From: Acidimicrobiaceae bacterium UBA7830
Lineage (GTDB): Bacteria > Actinomycetota > Acidimicrobiia > Acidimicrobiales > Ilumatobacteraceae
Direction of reading: 5' to 3'
Assembly (NCBI GenBank): GCA_002501485.1
Contig: DLTS01000008.1
Span: forward strand, 1-35,657
Length of the DNA: 35,657 nucleotides
Of the stretch, positions 23,120 to 29,861 are shown piece after piece. The notes under the pieces were generated by a model, which was not told where the DNA came from, did not search any database, and saw only the letters and a list, made by a program, of their open reading frames with translations. A program made the translations under genes and the position numbers. Every line of letters begins with the position of its first letter. The stretch's first letter is position 1.

Positions 23120-24034
23120 ATGCAGGTAGTGCGAACCCCAGATGAGCGTTTCGAGGAGTTACCCGATTTTCCATTTGAGCCTCACTATGTCGAAATTGAC
23201 GACGGCGAGGGAGGCCGCCTCCGGGTCCACTACGTCGATGAAGGCCCACTTAATGGGCAAACGGTTTTGCTCCTTCACGGAGAACCATCGTGGTGCTTCC
23301 TCTATCGCCGCATCATCCCGCAACTTGTCGATGGAGGATGCCGTGTGATCGCTCCAGATCTTGTTGGCTTCGGAAAGAGCGATAAGCCCACCGAGAACTC
23401 TGACTACACCTACAACCGGCACGTCAGTTGGATGCAAGCCGCCATTATTGATCATCTTGATATTTCTGATGCAACGTTCTTTGGTCAGGACTGGGGTGGA
23501 TTGATTGGCCTGCGACTTGTCGCCGAGAACCCATCGCGGTTCGCGCGAGTGGTGGTTTCGAACACTGGGTTGCCAACCGGTGATCATCCACTCACTGAGG
23601 CATTTATGGCATGGCAGCACTACAGCAAGACCTCTCCAGACTTTGAGATTGGAAGGCTCATCAACGCAGCAACCGTTCGTGAACTTTTGGCAGATGAGAT
23701 TGCGGCCTACGACGCCCCATTCCCTGACGACGGCTACAAAGCCGGTGCACGAATCTTTCCCTCCCTCGTGCCGACCGCACCCGATGATCCGACGGCGTCA
23801 GCCAACCGCGCTGCTTGGGAGATCTTTGATCGATGGGAGAAGCCGTTCTTGTGCTGTTTCAGTGATCGGGATCCTGTAACCCGAGGTGGCGATCGTATTT
23901 TTTTCTCTCGGGTACCTGGAACGGCAGGTCAACCGCATGAGACCATCGAGAATGCCCATCATTTCGTTCAGGAAGACTCACCCAACGACGTCGCACGCAT
24001 CATCCTTGAGGCGATTGCGCGGGACTCTCGATGA
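23120..24034 (+). CDS. Haloalkane dehalogenase-family alpha/beta hydrolase (HLD-I type)
   Basis: Expected to replace a carbon-bound halide with hydroxyl via a covalent ester. The 304-residue protein has the oxyanion motif HGEPSW (53-58, the HLD-I glutamate form as in DhlA/DhmA), the nucleophile in FGQDWGG (D124, followed by the halide-stabilising W125), the general acid in SDRDPVT (D251 likely) and the base in ENAHHFVQED (H281 likely). A helical cap lies between. The DW nucleophile elbow separates it from ordinary esterases and most epoxide hydrolases, although substrate cannot be read from sequence and some relatives have other activities. AGAGGAG upstream of the ATG is a good ribosome site. 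The stop overlaps the next gene's ATG by 4 nt. Confidence 0.88.
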   Translation: MQVVRTPDERFEELPDFPFEPHYVEIDDGEGGRLRVHYVDEGPLNGQTVLLLHGEPSWCFLYRRIIPQLVDGGCRVIAPDLVGFGKSDKPTENSDYTYNRHVSWMQAAIIDHLDISDATFFGQDWGGLIGLRLVAENPSRFARVVVSNTGLPTGDHPLTEAFMAWQHYSKTSPDFEIGRLINAATVRELLADEIAAYDAPFPDDGYKAGARIFPSLVPTAPDDPTASANRAAWEIFDRWEKPFLCCFSDRDPVTRGGDRIFFSRVPGTAGQPHETIENAHHFVQEDSPNDVARIILEAIARDSR

Positions 24035-24654
24035 CGCGTCAGAGGGTGCTGACCGCTCTGGTATCGGTTGTGCTGGCACCTTGTCGACATCGCCAACGAC
24101 GTCCTGATGTGGCACCACAAGGTCAAGAGCACTACGTACCGACAGTCCTCGCTGTCGACAGTGCAAGCATGCAGACGCCAGCCGATTCGATCCCGGTTGC
24201 AACAACACCAAAGGGTGGTTGGGGCGAGACCTGGCCAGCACCGGTGCTCGCAGCATGTGATGAACCGCTTGCCGACGAGGCCCCCGATCTTCGAGGGGTG
24301 TGGAAAGTTTTTGACGGCCCGTTTGTTGGTCATATCGAACGGATTGAACAAGCGGGATGGCGTGTGGTGATCACTGCCACCGGAGTCATTCATGACATGG
24401 TTGCCGACGGCACGCTTGAACGAGGCGTGAACGATGTCGACCCGACCGGGGGCGCCGTGTCGGTTGCGGCCCGCTTCAAAGACAGCAGACTTGACCTCTT
24501 TCCGAACAACATGCGTCGTGCGGTGGTCACGCGATACCTCGACGAAGACGAGATGGTCTGGCGGTACGGTCCGCATCGAAATCGATTGCGTCGACTCGAG
24601 GTACCGACCGATGGTGTGCTGGCTGATCTCTCGAAGGAGGCTGTTGATGACTGA
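24031..24654 (+). CDS. Unknown operon protein, probable compensated frameshift near N-terminus
   Basis: An unrecognised 207-residue protein. The body (about 85-200) reads DLRGVWKVFDGPFVGHIERIEQAGWRVV, then VIHDMVADGTLERG and VWRYGPHRNRLRRLE, a beta-rich pattern reminiscent of lipocalin/calycin-like small-molecule binders, but no family is claimed. The ATG overlaps the dehalogenase stop (ATGA), and the stop overlaps the next gene by 8 nt. Between about 24053 and 24139 the frame used by this ORF has poor third-position GC (about 9 of 25 codons). The neighbouring +1 frame is about 25 of 28 and encodes a plausible hydrophobic helix (LWYRLCWHLVDIANDV, then LMWHHK). Two opposite frameshifts, or a wrong start, are therefore suspected. 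The remainder of the ORF appears coding. Confidence 0.6.
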   Translation: MTRQRVLTALVSVVLAPCRHRQRRPDVAPQGQEHYVPTVLAVDSASMQTPADSIPVATTPKGGWGETWPAPVLAACDEPLADEAPDLRGVWKVFDGPFVGHIERIEQAGWRVVITATGVIHDMVADGTLERGVNDVDPTGGAVSVAARFKDSRLDLFPNNMRRAVVTRYLDEDEMVWRYGPHRNRLRRLEVPTDGVLADLSKEAVDD

Positions 24655-25495
24655 GCATGATCCTCGTCGTACCGACCGGGTTCGCTACGGCACGATCGAT
24701 CATGAATACGGGCTCAAGCTTGCGACTACCGAGCCGGGTGATGACGGTCCCATCTGGATGATCAATCTCATGAAATACCGAGAGGTTGCTGAGTATGGCG
24801 ACGGCTCGGCAGTCATCTCTGGACGTGAGGCAGATGACCGCTACATGCCGGTTGAATCACTTGACGCAGTCGGCGCAAAAATTGTGTTCCTCGCCAATGT
24901 CGAAGATGTGCTCCTAGGTGACGGAGTGATGTGGGACCGTGTCGCTGTCGTGAAGTACCCGACGAGACGATCGTTCATCGAGATGCAATCCCGCCCTGAT
25001 TTTCGACGCCAACATGTTCATAAAGATGCGGGTATGCAACAAACCATCGTCATCGGTGGTGTCCCTTTGTCGATCCCGACTATTACCGATGCACCCGCAG
25101 CTGCTCAGTGGTCTGAGGTTCCGCATCCACCGACTGACGATGATGGACCTGTTGTAGTCGTTCACGTCTTGCAGTTCCGCGATGTTGATAACGCAGCGAA
25201 TACCCCGTCGGAGATGCAGGTGTACCAATCTGCCGCTGCACAGGTTGCTCTTCAGCACGGGCTGCGAGTTTCGGGGTGGTTCTCGGCTGAGGGGACCATC
25301 GTTGGTGACAGGAGACCTTGGCATCAGATTCGGTTCCACTCCTTCCCGAGTCGCCGAGCGTTCCTCGAAGTCGTGCGAGACCCTAATCGGCTTGCGCATC
25401 AGCAGGAATTTCGCGAGGCCGCAATTTCTGACACCTACACCATGATTCTCAGAGCATCGATTGATGATCTCGCTTCAAGTGTCGACCGACCCTGA
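24647..25495 (+). CDS. Tandem ABM/DUF1330-like dimeric alpha-beta-barrel protein
   Basis: A 282-residue cytoplasmic protein. It appears to contain two related ferredoxin-like halves. Residues about 33-135 read IWMINLMKYREVAEYG, then IVFLANVEDVLLG, WDRVAVVKYPTRRSFIEM. Residues about 165-270 read VVVVHVLQFRDVDNA, then VSGWFSAEGTIVG and WHQIRFHSFPSRRAFLEVV. Both share the order strand, helix, strand, V-x-Y-P-S/T-RR-x-F, which is the pattern of DUF1330 and antibiotic-biosynthesis-monooxygenase-like barrels. The role may be binding or isomerising an operon intermediate, but that is inference. AAGGAGG 6 nt upstream supports the ATG at 24647; the start overlaps the preceding gene by 8 nt. It is the last gene of the cassette; ffh follows after 51 nt. 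Confidence 0.72.
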   Translation: MTEHDPRRTDRVRYGTIDHEYGLKLATTEPGDDGPIWMINLMKYREVAEYGDGSAVISGREADDRYMPVESLDAVGAKIVFLANVEDVLLGDGVMWDRVAVVKYPTRRSFIEMQSRPDFRRQHVHKDAGMQQTIVIGGVPLSIPTITDAPAAAQWSEVPHPPTDDDGPVVVVHVLQFRDVDNAANTPSEMQVYQSAAAQVALQHGLRVSGWFSAEGTIVGDRRPWHQIRFHSFPSRRAFLEVVRDPNRLAHQQEFREAAISDTYTMILRASIDDLASSVDRP

Positions 25496-25532
25496 GGTCG
25501 AGATCAGCCAAACAGCTCAAATGCACGGCAGG

Positions 25533-25538
25533 TAGTCT
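25533..25538 (+). promoter_or_regulatory. -10 element of ffh
   Basis: TAGTCT, 8 nt upstream of the ffh ATG and with no ribosome site between. It suggests ffh has its own, possibly leaderless, transcript and does not depend on the upstream cassette. No clear -35. Confidence 0.4.
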
Positions 25539-25546
25539 CATGAGCG

Positions 25547-26986
25547 ATGTTTGATTCGCTTTCCAGCCGTTTAGACGGAATTGCCAAGCGACTCCGTGGC
25601 AAGGGTCGTCTTACCGAAGCCGATGTCGACGAGGTCATGAGTGAAATTCGTGCGGCTCTGCTCGAGGCTGACGTCAATGTTCAGGTGGTTCGAGCAGTTA
25701 CCAACCGCATCCGTGAACATGCGATTGGGGCAACAAAGTCGAAAGCGCTCGATCCTGGCCAACAGGTCATCAAGGCAGTGCACGATGAACTCATCCGCAT
25801 CCTTGGCGGCGAAGCCTTGCGTATCGGGTATGCCGCAAAGCCCCCGACGGTGGTGCTTATGGCCGGCCTGCAAGGCTCGGGTAAGACGACGAACTCAGCC
25901 AAACTTGCATCGTGGTTTAAGTCGCAGGGTCACCAGCCGTTGCTCGTCGGTGCCGACCTCCAACGTCCTGCTGCAGTTGAGCAGTTACGTACCCTTGGAG
26001 CGCAGATCGATGTTCCGGTCTGGTCGCAGCCGACGAATCCGGTCCAGGTTGCCGCTGCCGGTCTTGAAGAAGCGCGTCGCTTGGGTAGAGATGTGTTGAT
26101 CGTCGATACCGCTGGCCGTTTATCAATCGACACCAAACTCATGCAGCAGGTTCGAGAGATCTCTGAGGCAGTTTCGCCCGACTACACCTTCCTCGTGATC
26201 GACGCGATGACCGGTCAAGACGCAGTGCAGACCGCATTAGCATTCCATGAGACCTTGGCTATCGATGGTGTCATCATGTCGAAGCTTGACGGTGATGCTC
26301 GTGGTGGAGCGGCACTGTCGGTGAAGGAAGTCATCGGCCGTCCGATCGCGTTTGCATCGACCGGTGAACGCATCGACGCATTTGAACAATTCCACCCCGA
26401 CCGAATGGCGGGACGAATTCTCGGCATGGGTGACATGCTCACTCTCATCGAACAGGCTGAACAGGCCTTCGAGAAAGAACAGGCCGAGGAGGCAGCTGCT
26501 CGGTTGATGGGTGGCCAGTTCACCTTTGACGACTTTTTAGAGCAGATGCAGGCTCTGAAGAAAATGGGCCCACTTTCCGGGGTGCTTGGGATGATGCCGG
26601 GAATGCCCAAAGAGTTGAAGAATGCCGAAATTGGTGACGATGATCTCAAGCCGGTTGAAGCGATCATTTTTTCGATGACTCGTGAAGAGCGTGCACGGCC
26701 AGAAATCATCAACGGCAGCCGCCGGGCTCGCATTGCGACGGGGTCAGGTACGTCGGTCGCTGAAGTCAATCGACTTGTGAAGCAGTTCTCGGAAATGCAG
26801 AAGATGATGAAGAAAATGGGGGGCGGAGGTATGCCTGGCGGCCGGAAAGCCCGGCGCGCAGCGAAAGGCATGAAAGGGAACCCATTTGCTGGAGGGGGTG
26901 TGCCAGATATGGGTGATCTTGAGTCAATGTTGGGCGGCGGCCAATTTCCCGACTCCAATCCGTTCGGAGATCTCGGAAAGCGTTGA
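25547..26986 (+). CDS. ffh: Signal recognition particle protein Ffh (SRP54)
   Basis: GTPase that binds 4.5S RNA and signal sequences and delivers nascent membrane proteins to FtsY. The 479-residue protein has the N domain (1-90, MFDSLSSRLDGIAKRLRGKG), the G domain with GLQGSGKT (107-114), DLQRPAAVEQL, DTAGRLSID, TGQDAV, SKLDGDARGGAALS and STGERIDAFEQF, then the methionine-rich M domain (about 325-435: FDDFLEQMQALKKMGP, MMPGMPKE, MTREERARPEIINGSRRARIA, GSGTSVAEVNRLVKQF). A Gly/Met-rich tail ends in KR. Full length. It starts the ffh-rpsP-khpA-rimM-trmD-rplS cluster. The long antisense frame inside is a shadow. Confidence 0.98.
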   Translation: MFDSLSSRLDGIAKRLRGKGRLTEADVDEVMSEIRAALLEADVNVQVVRAVTNRIREHAIGATKSKALDPGQQVIKAVHDELIRILGGEALRIGYAAKPPTVVLMAGLQGSGKTTNSAKLASWFKSQGHQPLLVGADLQRPAAVEQLRTLGAQIDVPVWSQPTNPVQVAAAGLEEARRLGRDVLIVDTAGRLSIDTKLMQQVREISEAVSPDYTFLVIDAMTGQDAVQTALAFHETLAIDGVIMSKLDGDARGGAALSVKEVIGRPIAFASTGERIDAFEQFHPDRMAGRILGMGDMLTLIEQAEQAFEKEQAEEAAARLMGGQFTFDDFLEQMQALKKMGPLSGVLGMMPGMPKELKNAEIGDDDLKPVEAIIFSMTREERARPEIINGSRRARIATGSGTSVAEVNRLVKQFSEMQKMMKKMGGGGMPGGRKARRAAKGMKGNPFAGGGVPDMGDLESMLGGGQFPDSNPFGDLGKR

Positions 26987-27025
26987 ACTGAGGCACGGTT
27001 GCACTCGTTTGGAGCGAACGGTGGG

Positions 27026-27050
27026 TATCGGCGCTGGGCACCGATAGTCT
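27026..27050 (+). promoter_or_regulatory. Hairpin and -10-like element upstream of rpsP
   Basis: TATCGG (27026-27031) pairs with CCGATA (27041-27046) over a 9-nt loop. TAGTCT (27045-27050) overlaps its right end, 37 nt before the rpsP ATG. No T-run follows, so it is not an intrinsic ffh terminator. It may be an rpsP promoter with an overlapping symmetric site; a -35 is not evident. Confidence 0.3.
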
Positions 27051-27087
27051 GCGAGGGTTCCTCATTGCCTCAGGAGACGGTTTAGAC

Positions 27088-27357
27088 ATGGCAGTAAAGT
27101 TGCGCCTCACTCGCATCGGAAAGAAAAAGCAGCCGCAGTACCGCATTGTTGCGGCTGATGCCCGTTCGCCTCGCGACGGCCGCTTCATTGAGATACTCGG
27201 TCATTACGACCCTCGGCAGGACCCTTCAGTGCTCACGGTCGACAATGACAAGGCGGTGAAGTGGCTTTCCGAAGGCGCGCAGCCAACCGAGCGTGTTTCA
27301 AAGCTTCTAGAAATTTCAGGAGCGATGGAACAGTTCAACTCATCAAAGGCTGGGTGA
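27088..27357 (+). CDS. rpsP: Ribosomal protein bS16
   Basis: Small-subunit assembly protein, 89 residues. MAVKLRLTRIGKKKQPQYRIVAADARSPRDGRFIE is diagnostic; the middle IEILGHYDPRQDP and VKWLSEGAQPTERV complete the fold. AGGAG lies 11 nt upstream of the ATG (slightly long). It is the first gene of the short rpsP-khpA-rimM-trmD-rplS translation operon, with 8 nt between its stop and the khpA start. Confidence 0.97.
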   Translation: MAVKLRLTRIGKKKQPQYRIVAADARSPRDGRFIEILGHYDPRQDPSVLTVDNDKAVKWLSEGAQPTERVSKLLEISGAMEQFNSSKAG

Positions 27358-27365
27358 GCTGAGCC

Positions 27366-27614
27366 ATGTCAGCACCAACCGCCGCAGCAGTTCTTGAGCA
27401 CGTTGTGCGCTCAATCGTTGACCAACCTGACGCGGTAAGCGTTGACGTGACTGAAGATGGCGACCGCACCCGTCTTGATGTTCGAGTCGGCGACGGAGAC
27501 CTCGGGCGCGTCATCGGCCGGCGGGGTCGCACTGCGGCAAGTATTCGCACGGTGACCCGGGCAGCGGCCGCAAAAGACGGCGTCGAAGTCGACATCGAAT
27601 TCCTCGACGACTGA
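27366..27614 (+). CDS. khpA: KH-domain RNA-binding protein KhpA
   Basis: A small RNA-binding protein of 82 residues. A single type II KH domain is seen, with the GxxG loop in GRVIGRRGRTAASIRTVTRAAA (about 48-70) and an acidic end DIEFLDD. In Gram-positive bacteria KhpA works with KhpB/Jag in RNA binding linked to cell elongation and division. The position between rpsP and rimM is the standard one in actinobacteria and firmicutes, which makes the assignment strong. The residues preceding the KH domain (AAAVLEHVVRSIVDQPDAVSVDV) match the family start. Confidence 0.93.
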   Translation: MSAPTAAAVLEHVVRSIVDQPDAVSVDVTEDGDRTRLDVRVGDGDLGRVIGRRGRTAASIRTVTRAAAAKDGVEVDIEFLDD

Positions 27615-27641
27615 TCGTCGTCGCTCGGACAGGAGTCAACG

Positions 27642-28133
27642 ATGGCTGACTCAAACCTTTTAGAGATTGGCCGTCTAGGTCGTGCCCATGGAATCCGTGG
27701 AGAGATCTTCGTGTCATTGACCTCCGACCGCATTGAGCGTGTCGCTGAAGGGTCAACTCTTGAGACCGAGGGGGAGTGGCTCACGGTTGTGTCCTCACGT
27801 CGTTCTGGTAACCGATTCATCGTTCGTTTCGCAGAAATTGATTCTCGTAATGATGCCGAGCGCATGACAGGTCGAGTTCTGCGGGCTCAACCCCTCGACG
27901 ACCCTGATGCTCTCTGGGTGCACGAAATGATTGGTACGCAAGTTGTCGATGTTGGTGGTCGGGAGTGGGGGAGATGCGTCGCCGTCATTGCGAACCCGGC
28001 TTCAGATCTTCTCGAGCTCGACTCGGGGGCTCTCGTTCCTTCGGTGTTTGTCGTGGAATCGAACTCGAAGACCATTGTGATCGACCCGCCCGATGGGCTG
28101 TTCGAGCTTGTGTCAGATGACGGGGAACTGTGA
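27642..28133 (+). CDS. rimM: 16S rRNA processing protein RimM
   Basis: 30S maturation factor that binds S19 and the 16S 3' domain. The 163-residue protein has the N-terminal beta-barrel with LEIGRLGRAHGIRGEIFV and RFAEIDSRNDAERMTGRVL, then a C-terminal PRC-barrel (about 90-163; WVHEMIGTQVVDVGGREWGRCVAV, then VIDPPDGLFEL). AGGAG precedes the ATG (acaggagtcaacgATG). The stop and the trmD ATG share a base (TGATG at 28131-28135), implying translational coupling. Confidence 0.96.
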   Translation: MADSNLLEIGRLGRAHGIRGEIFVSLTSDRIERVAEGSTLETEGEWLTVVSSRRSGNRFIVRFAEIDSRNDAERMTGRVLRAQPLDDPDALWVHEMIGTQVVDVGGREWGRCVAVIANPASDLLELDSGALVPSVFVVESNSKTIVIDPPDGLFELVSDDGEL

Positions 28134-28885
28134 TGAGAATCGATGTCTTCACGCTGTTTCCGTCAATGGTTGACGGGTTTACCAGTCAGAGTTTGCTGGG
28201 CAAGGCACGGGAATCAGGTGTCGTCGAAGTGCGGTGCCATGATCCCCGTGATCATGCGACCGATAGTCATCGGACGGTCGATGATGCTCCGTTTGGTGGG
28301 GGTGCCGGGATGTTGATGCGGCCTGAGCCAATTTTCGCTGCGGTTGAGGAGGCTGACCCACCACGCCCCTTACTGCTGTTGTCTCCGGGTGGTCGAACAT
28401 TCGATCAGCGATACGCCTTTGAACTTAGCGAACTTGAGGGGTTCAGTCTGCTGTGCGGCCGGTATGAGGGTATTGATCATCGAGTCCGAGAGCATCTTGT
28501 TGATGATGAAATCAGCGTCGGCGATGTGGTGCTTGCTGGAGGTGAGGTTGCAGCGTGCCTCGTCATTGAGGCGGTGACCAGATTGCTGCCGGGTGTAATG
28601 GGCAATGAGGTTGGGCCGTTGACGGAAAGTTTTGGTGAGGGAAGGCTTCTCGAGGAGCCACAGTTCACTCGGCCAGCAGATTTTCGTGGATGGGAAGTTC
28701 CCGAGGTACTGAGAAGTGGAAATCATGCGCTGATAGAGCGGTGGCGGCGGGCTCAAGCCTTGCACCGAACGATTCAGCACCGGCCAGACCTCATTGAGGC
28801 ACTCGGTGGCCTTTCCGTAGATGACGCCCGTTTGTTGGAAGAGTTCCCACCCATCCCGTATCCTTTACCGGCCAACCCAGATTGA
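28133..28885 (+). CDS. trmD: tRNA (guanine37-N1)-methyltransferase TrmD
   Basis: Makes m1G37 in tRNAs reading CNN codons, preventing +1 frameshifting. The 250-residue SPOUT enzyme has MRIDVFTLFPSMVDGFTSQSLLGKA, the catalytic DHRTVDDAPFGGGAGMLMRPEP-type segment (here SHRTVDDAPFGGGAGM), LLLSPGGRTFDQ, LLCGRYEGIDHRV (trefoil-knot SAM site), ISVGDVVLAGGE and the C-terminal PADFRGWEVPEVLRSGNHALIERWRR. The start is the ATG at 28133, giving the canonical N-terminus; a GTG one codon earlier would add one Met. Coupled to rimM; rplS follows 31 nt later. Confidence 0.97.
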   Translation: MRIDVFTLFPSMVDGFTSQSLLGKARESGVVEVRCHDPRDHATDSHRTVDDAPFGGGAGMLMRPEPIFAAVEEADPPRPLLLLSPGGRTFDQRYAFELSELEGFSLLCGRYEGIDHRVREHLVDDEISVGDVVLAGGEVAACLVIEAVTRLLPGVMGNEVGPLTESFGEGRLLEEPQFTRPADFRGWEVPEVLRSGNHALIERWRRAQALHRTIQHRPDLIEALGGLSVDDARLLEEFPPIPYPLPANPD

Positions 28886-28916
28886 GCTGGGCCGTCTCGA
28901 AAGATCAGGAAGACTC

Positions 28917-29264
28917 ATGAAGACCACCGATTTCATCGATCAGGACTCGTTGCGCACGGATATCCCGGAATTTGGACCAGGAGACGAGCTCAAGGTGCAT
29001 GTTCGTGTCGTTGAGGGTGGCAAAGAACGTGTCCAGATTTTCCAAGGCAACGTCATCTCGATTCGTGGTGGTGGCCTTCAAGAGACCTACACCGTTCGCA
29101 AGTTGAGCTACGGCGTGGGTGTCGAACGAACATTCCCAATGCACACACCGACCGTTGCCAAGGTTGAGGTCGTGAAGCGCGGTGACGTTCGCCGTGCGAA
29201 GTTGTATTACCTCCGCGATCGCGTAGGTAAGGCAGCTCGCGTTCGCGAGAAGCGCGAATTCTGA
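28917..29264 (+). CDS. rplS: Ribosomal protein bL19
   Basis: Large-subunit protein at the 30S-50S interface, 115 residues. Key blocks are PEFGPGDELKVHVRVVEGGKERVQIFQG, VISIRGGGLQETYTVRKLSYGVGVERTFP, and the C-terminal RRAKLYYLRDRVGKAARVREKR. The ATG at 28917 has AGGAAG 6 nt upstream; the longer open frame upstream overlaps trmD and is not used. In actinobacteria lepB and rnhB usually follow; here only a decayed yraN does. Confidence 0.97.
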   Translation: MKTTDFIDQDSLRTDIPEFGPGDELKVHVRVVEGGKERVQIFQGNVISIRGGGLQETYTVRKLSYGVGVERTFPMHTPTVAKVEVVKRGDVRRAKLYYLRDRVGKAARVREKREF

Positions 29265-29336
29265 GTTCTCCGCTCCGCCGTTTGGAACGGTGCCAATGGA
29301 CCGTAGCGGCCCTGCTGGTGGACAAGGTGGTCGCAT

Positions 29337-29680
29337 GTGGCGGATTCGTATCGGAGAGGCGTACTTGCTGAGCGTCGCGTCGCGCTGAACTATCAGCGAT
29401 GTGGTTTGTCGTGCTCGATCGTAACTGGCGTGGTCGGGCCGGAGAACTTGATCTCATCGTTGCGACAGACTCGACCCTTGTGATCGTCGAGGCGAAGTGG
29501 AGACGCTCGCCGCAATTTGATGGATCGGCCGCTGTGGACACAGAAACGAACTAGTCACAGACGCGAGCAGCAACGTCGATCTGGCTGGCAGATCACTTTC
29601 AGTGGTCTCAACGCGATGACGTCGCAGTGAGGTTTGACGTTGCAGCGGTCATCGGGGGGAGACCAACATTCTCGAGCTAG
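29337..29680 (+). pseudogene. yraN: Decayed YraN (UPF0102) endonuclease-like gene
   Basis: GTG at 29337 begins MADSYRRGVLAERRVALNYQRCG. The coding frame breaks at the TTT run 29405-29407; adding one T restores FVVLDRNWRGRAGELDLIV and STLVIVEAKWRR, the hallmark YraN core (RNWR, GE-x-DLI, VE-x-K). A TAG at 29552-29554 interrupts the restored frame. Reading through gives RAATSIWLADH and VRFDVAAV, the usual family C-terminus, ending at TAG 29678-29680. The restored length, about 114 residues, is full length for YraN, so this is a recently inactivated gene rather than a fragment. Location after rplS is the normal yraN neighbourhood. Two independent lesions argue against a single sequencing error. 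Confidence 0.85.
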
Positions 29681-29695
29681 CGTTCGGAGGGGTAA

Positions 29696-29806
29696 TTAAC
29701 CAAAAATGCCCCAGGCGAGCAATGCCCCGGCGATGAGCAGCCCGCTCGCAACGAAGAGATAGTCGCTGGGGCGTGCCGAGAACTTTCGGTAAGGGTTAAA
29801 TCCCAT
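29696..29806 (-). CDS. 36-residue single-pass membrane protein
   Basis: The frame begins MGFNPYRKFSARPSDY and ends GALLAWGIFG. A short polar, basic N-terminus (1-15) is followed by one hydrophobic helix from about Y16 to the end, with a GxxxAxxxA-type small-residue face, so the predicted topology is N-in. Very small proteins beginning MGxNPxR with a single helix are familiar in actinobacteria, but I know of no assigned function. A CATACT hexamer (minus strand, 29813-29818) lies 6 nt upstream of the ATG, consistent with a leaderless promoter. It is divergent from the secreted-protein gene at 29862 and convergent with the yraN pseudogene. Confidence 0.65.
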   Translation of the reverse strand: MGFNPYRKFSARPSDYLFVASGLLIAGALLAWGIFG

Positions 29807-29812
29807 CTGATC

Positions 29813-29855
29813 AGTATGGCGGTGAACGAGTTGATGATGCACCGGCTATTACCGT
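29813..29855. promoter_or_regulatory. Back-to-back promoters of the small membrane protein and the 29862 gene
   Basis: On the minus strand CATACT (29813-29818) lies 6 nt from the small gene's ATG. On the plus strand TACCGT (29850-29855) lies 6 nt from the GTG at 29862. Both starts lack ribosome sites, so both transcripts may be leaderless. The -35 regions would overlap in the 31-nt spacer; none is clear. Confidence 0.35.
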
Positions 29856-29861
29856 GGGCTT

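Noticed and set aside
26215..26958. 247-residue minus-strand frame opposite ffh
   Set aside because: Antisense to the conserved G and M domains of ffh; no ribosome site or domain.
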